Source: Phycisphaerae bacterium (GTDB taxonomy: Bacteria > Chloroflexota > Anaerolineae > 4572-78 > J111). Taken from it: a stretch of DNA of 64,000 bases. Within the stretch, counting starts at the first letter, position 1. Each line of letters opens with the position of its first letter. The stretch spans positions 51,642 through 115,641 of the forward strand of contig JANQQF010000090.1 of NCBI GenBank assembly GCA_028285035.1, read 5' to 3'. Below, piece by piece: positions 63,716 to 64,000 of this stretch. Below the pieces are notes generated by a model. That model saw nothing but the letters and a program-made list of their open reading frames with translations, was not told the origin of the DNA and did no database searches. A program made the position numbers and the translations under genes.

Positions 63716-64000
63716 GATTTAATATAGACAAGTATTAAAAGTGAGGGTAAAATGAGGTTCAAATACAATCAATCAGCAAATTACATTTGTTTATACGTTT
63801 TCTTGGCCGATTCACATTCACCTAACTAAAATCCAAAACTATCGATATTTACTCGACAAAACCTAGATAAAACCCAGACAGCCAGATTTTATACAAAAAC
63901 TTTAGGCTCATGAGGTCAAAAGGTGCGGACAACTAAAGAAGCGATGAAGGGAGGATTGACAGATTTAAGATTACGTTTGAATTCAGCGAGGGCGACATAG

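Larger units (their letters stand above)
63338..64000. other. AT-rich leader region upstream of hupE with motif array
   Basis: 663 bp with no credible gene; a 25-codon frame at about 63924-64000 ends at the edge and is not supported. Present are a 27-bp near-palindrome close to the hupE start and repeated TGGATTT motifs. No cobalamin riboswitch signature was found. Confidence 0.5.

Noticed and set aside
63924..64000. 25-codon frame at the right edge
   Set aside because: Too short, no start signal or homology, and stops at the window edge.
63338..64000. Cobalamin riboswitch upstream of hupE
   Set aside because: No B12-box-like sequence was found; the region shows only AT-rich palindromes.

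Overview
The window looks like a chromosomal stretch from an uncultured or little-studied bacterium, most probably Chloroflexota (Anaerolineae/Caldilineae-like). This is inferred from three things: a secreted beta-propeller-type protein ending in the C-terminal pattern YMPVIFK, which resembles the YLPxxxR/K tails I know from secreted Chloroflexota proteins; a prkA-yhbH-spoVR operon without other sporulation genes; and many dispersed short inverted repeats between genes. No rRNA, tRNA or CRISPR array was recognised.

Layout. 1-7.2 kb: C-terminal part of an MttB-family methyltransferase, an MscS channel, a LysM/PD40 secreted protein, a pentapeptide-repeat protein, a DUF1638 protein with a small partner, and a ThDP-dependent enzyme. 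7.2-11.9 kb (minus): a P-loop kinase fused to a methyltransferase, a lipid-kinase-like protein with an altered nucleotide motif, and glycerol-3-phosphate dehydrogenase. 12.2-14.8 kb: an NTF2-like gene followed by a decayed strip (internally deleted SDR, DinB-like gene, truncated hydantoinase, broken GntR regulator with two identical operator-like palindromes). 15-20 kb: DUF4291, DUF4870-type membrane protein, a DUF3987 gene with telomere-like 8-bp repeats at its 3' end, and a RarA C-terminal-like protein. 20-23.4 kb: an SDR, a zinc alcohol dehydrogenase and an RCK potassium channel. 24-29.9 kb: prkA-yhbH-spoVR plus two small genes. 30-37.8 kb (minus): degenerate histidine kinase, TPR protein, aroQ, a 3'(2'),5'-bisphosphate nucleotidase, a Nudix hydrolase, a D-threonine-aldolase-like enzyme, aroB, aroK and aroC. 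38-44 kb: an unusual P-type ATPase without a CPx motif, a repeat-rich secreted protein, a nitrilase and an FmdB zinc ribbon.

44.2-63.3 kb is the most interesting part: twelve minus-strand genes that read as one natural-product locus. Ornithine cyclodeaminase (ornithine to proline), a PltF/PigI-type adenylating enzyme, a stand-alone carrier protein and a prolyl-carrier-protein-dehydrogenase-like flavoprotein together form a complete set for making a pyrrole-2-carboxyl thioester. A two-module NRPS (C-A-T-C-A-T-TE) can take this starter. Its first A domain has a glutamate-like code, its second an orphan code, and its thioesterase carries a cysteine nucleophile. A phytanoyl-CoA-type dioxygenase, a gamma-family PLP enzyme, a CDF metal exporter with an extra C-terminal domain, a small membrane protein, a polyprenyl-phosphate sugar transferase, a membrane SGNH-type protein and a HupE nickel/cobalt permease share the strand with short spacers. 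I know no described product with exactly this gene set; the chemistry is inferred and needs testing.
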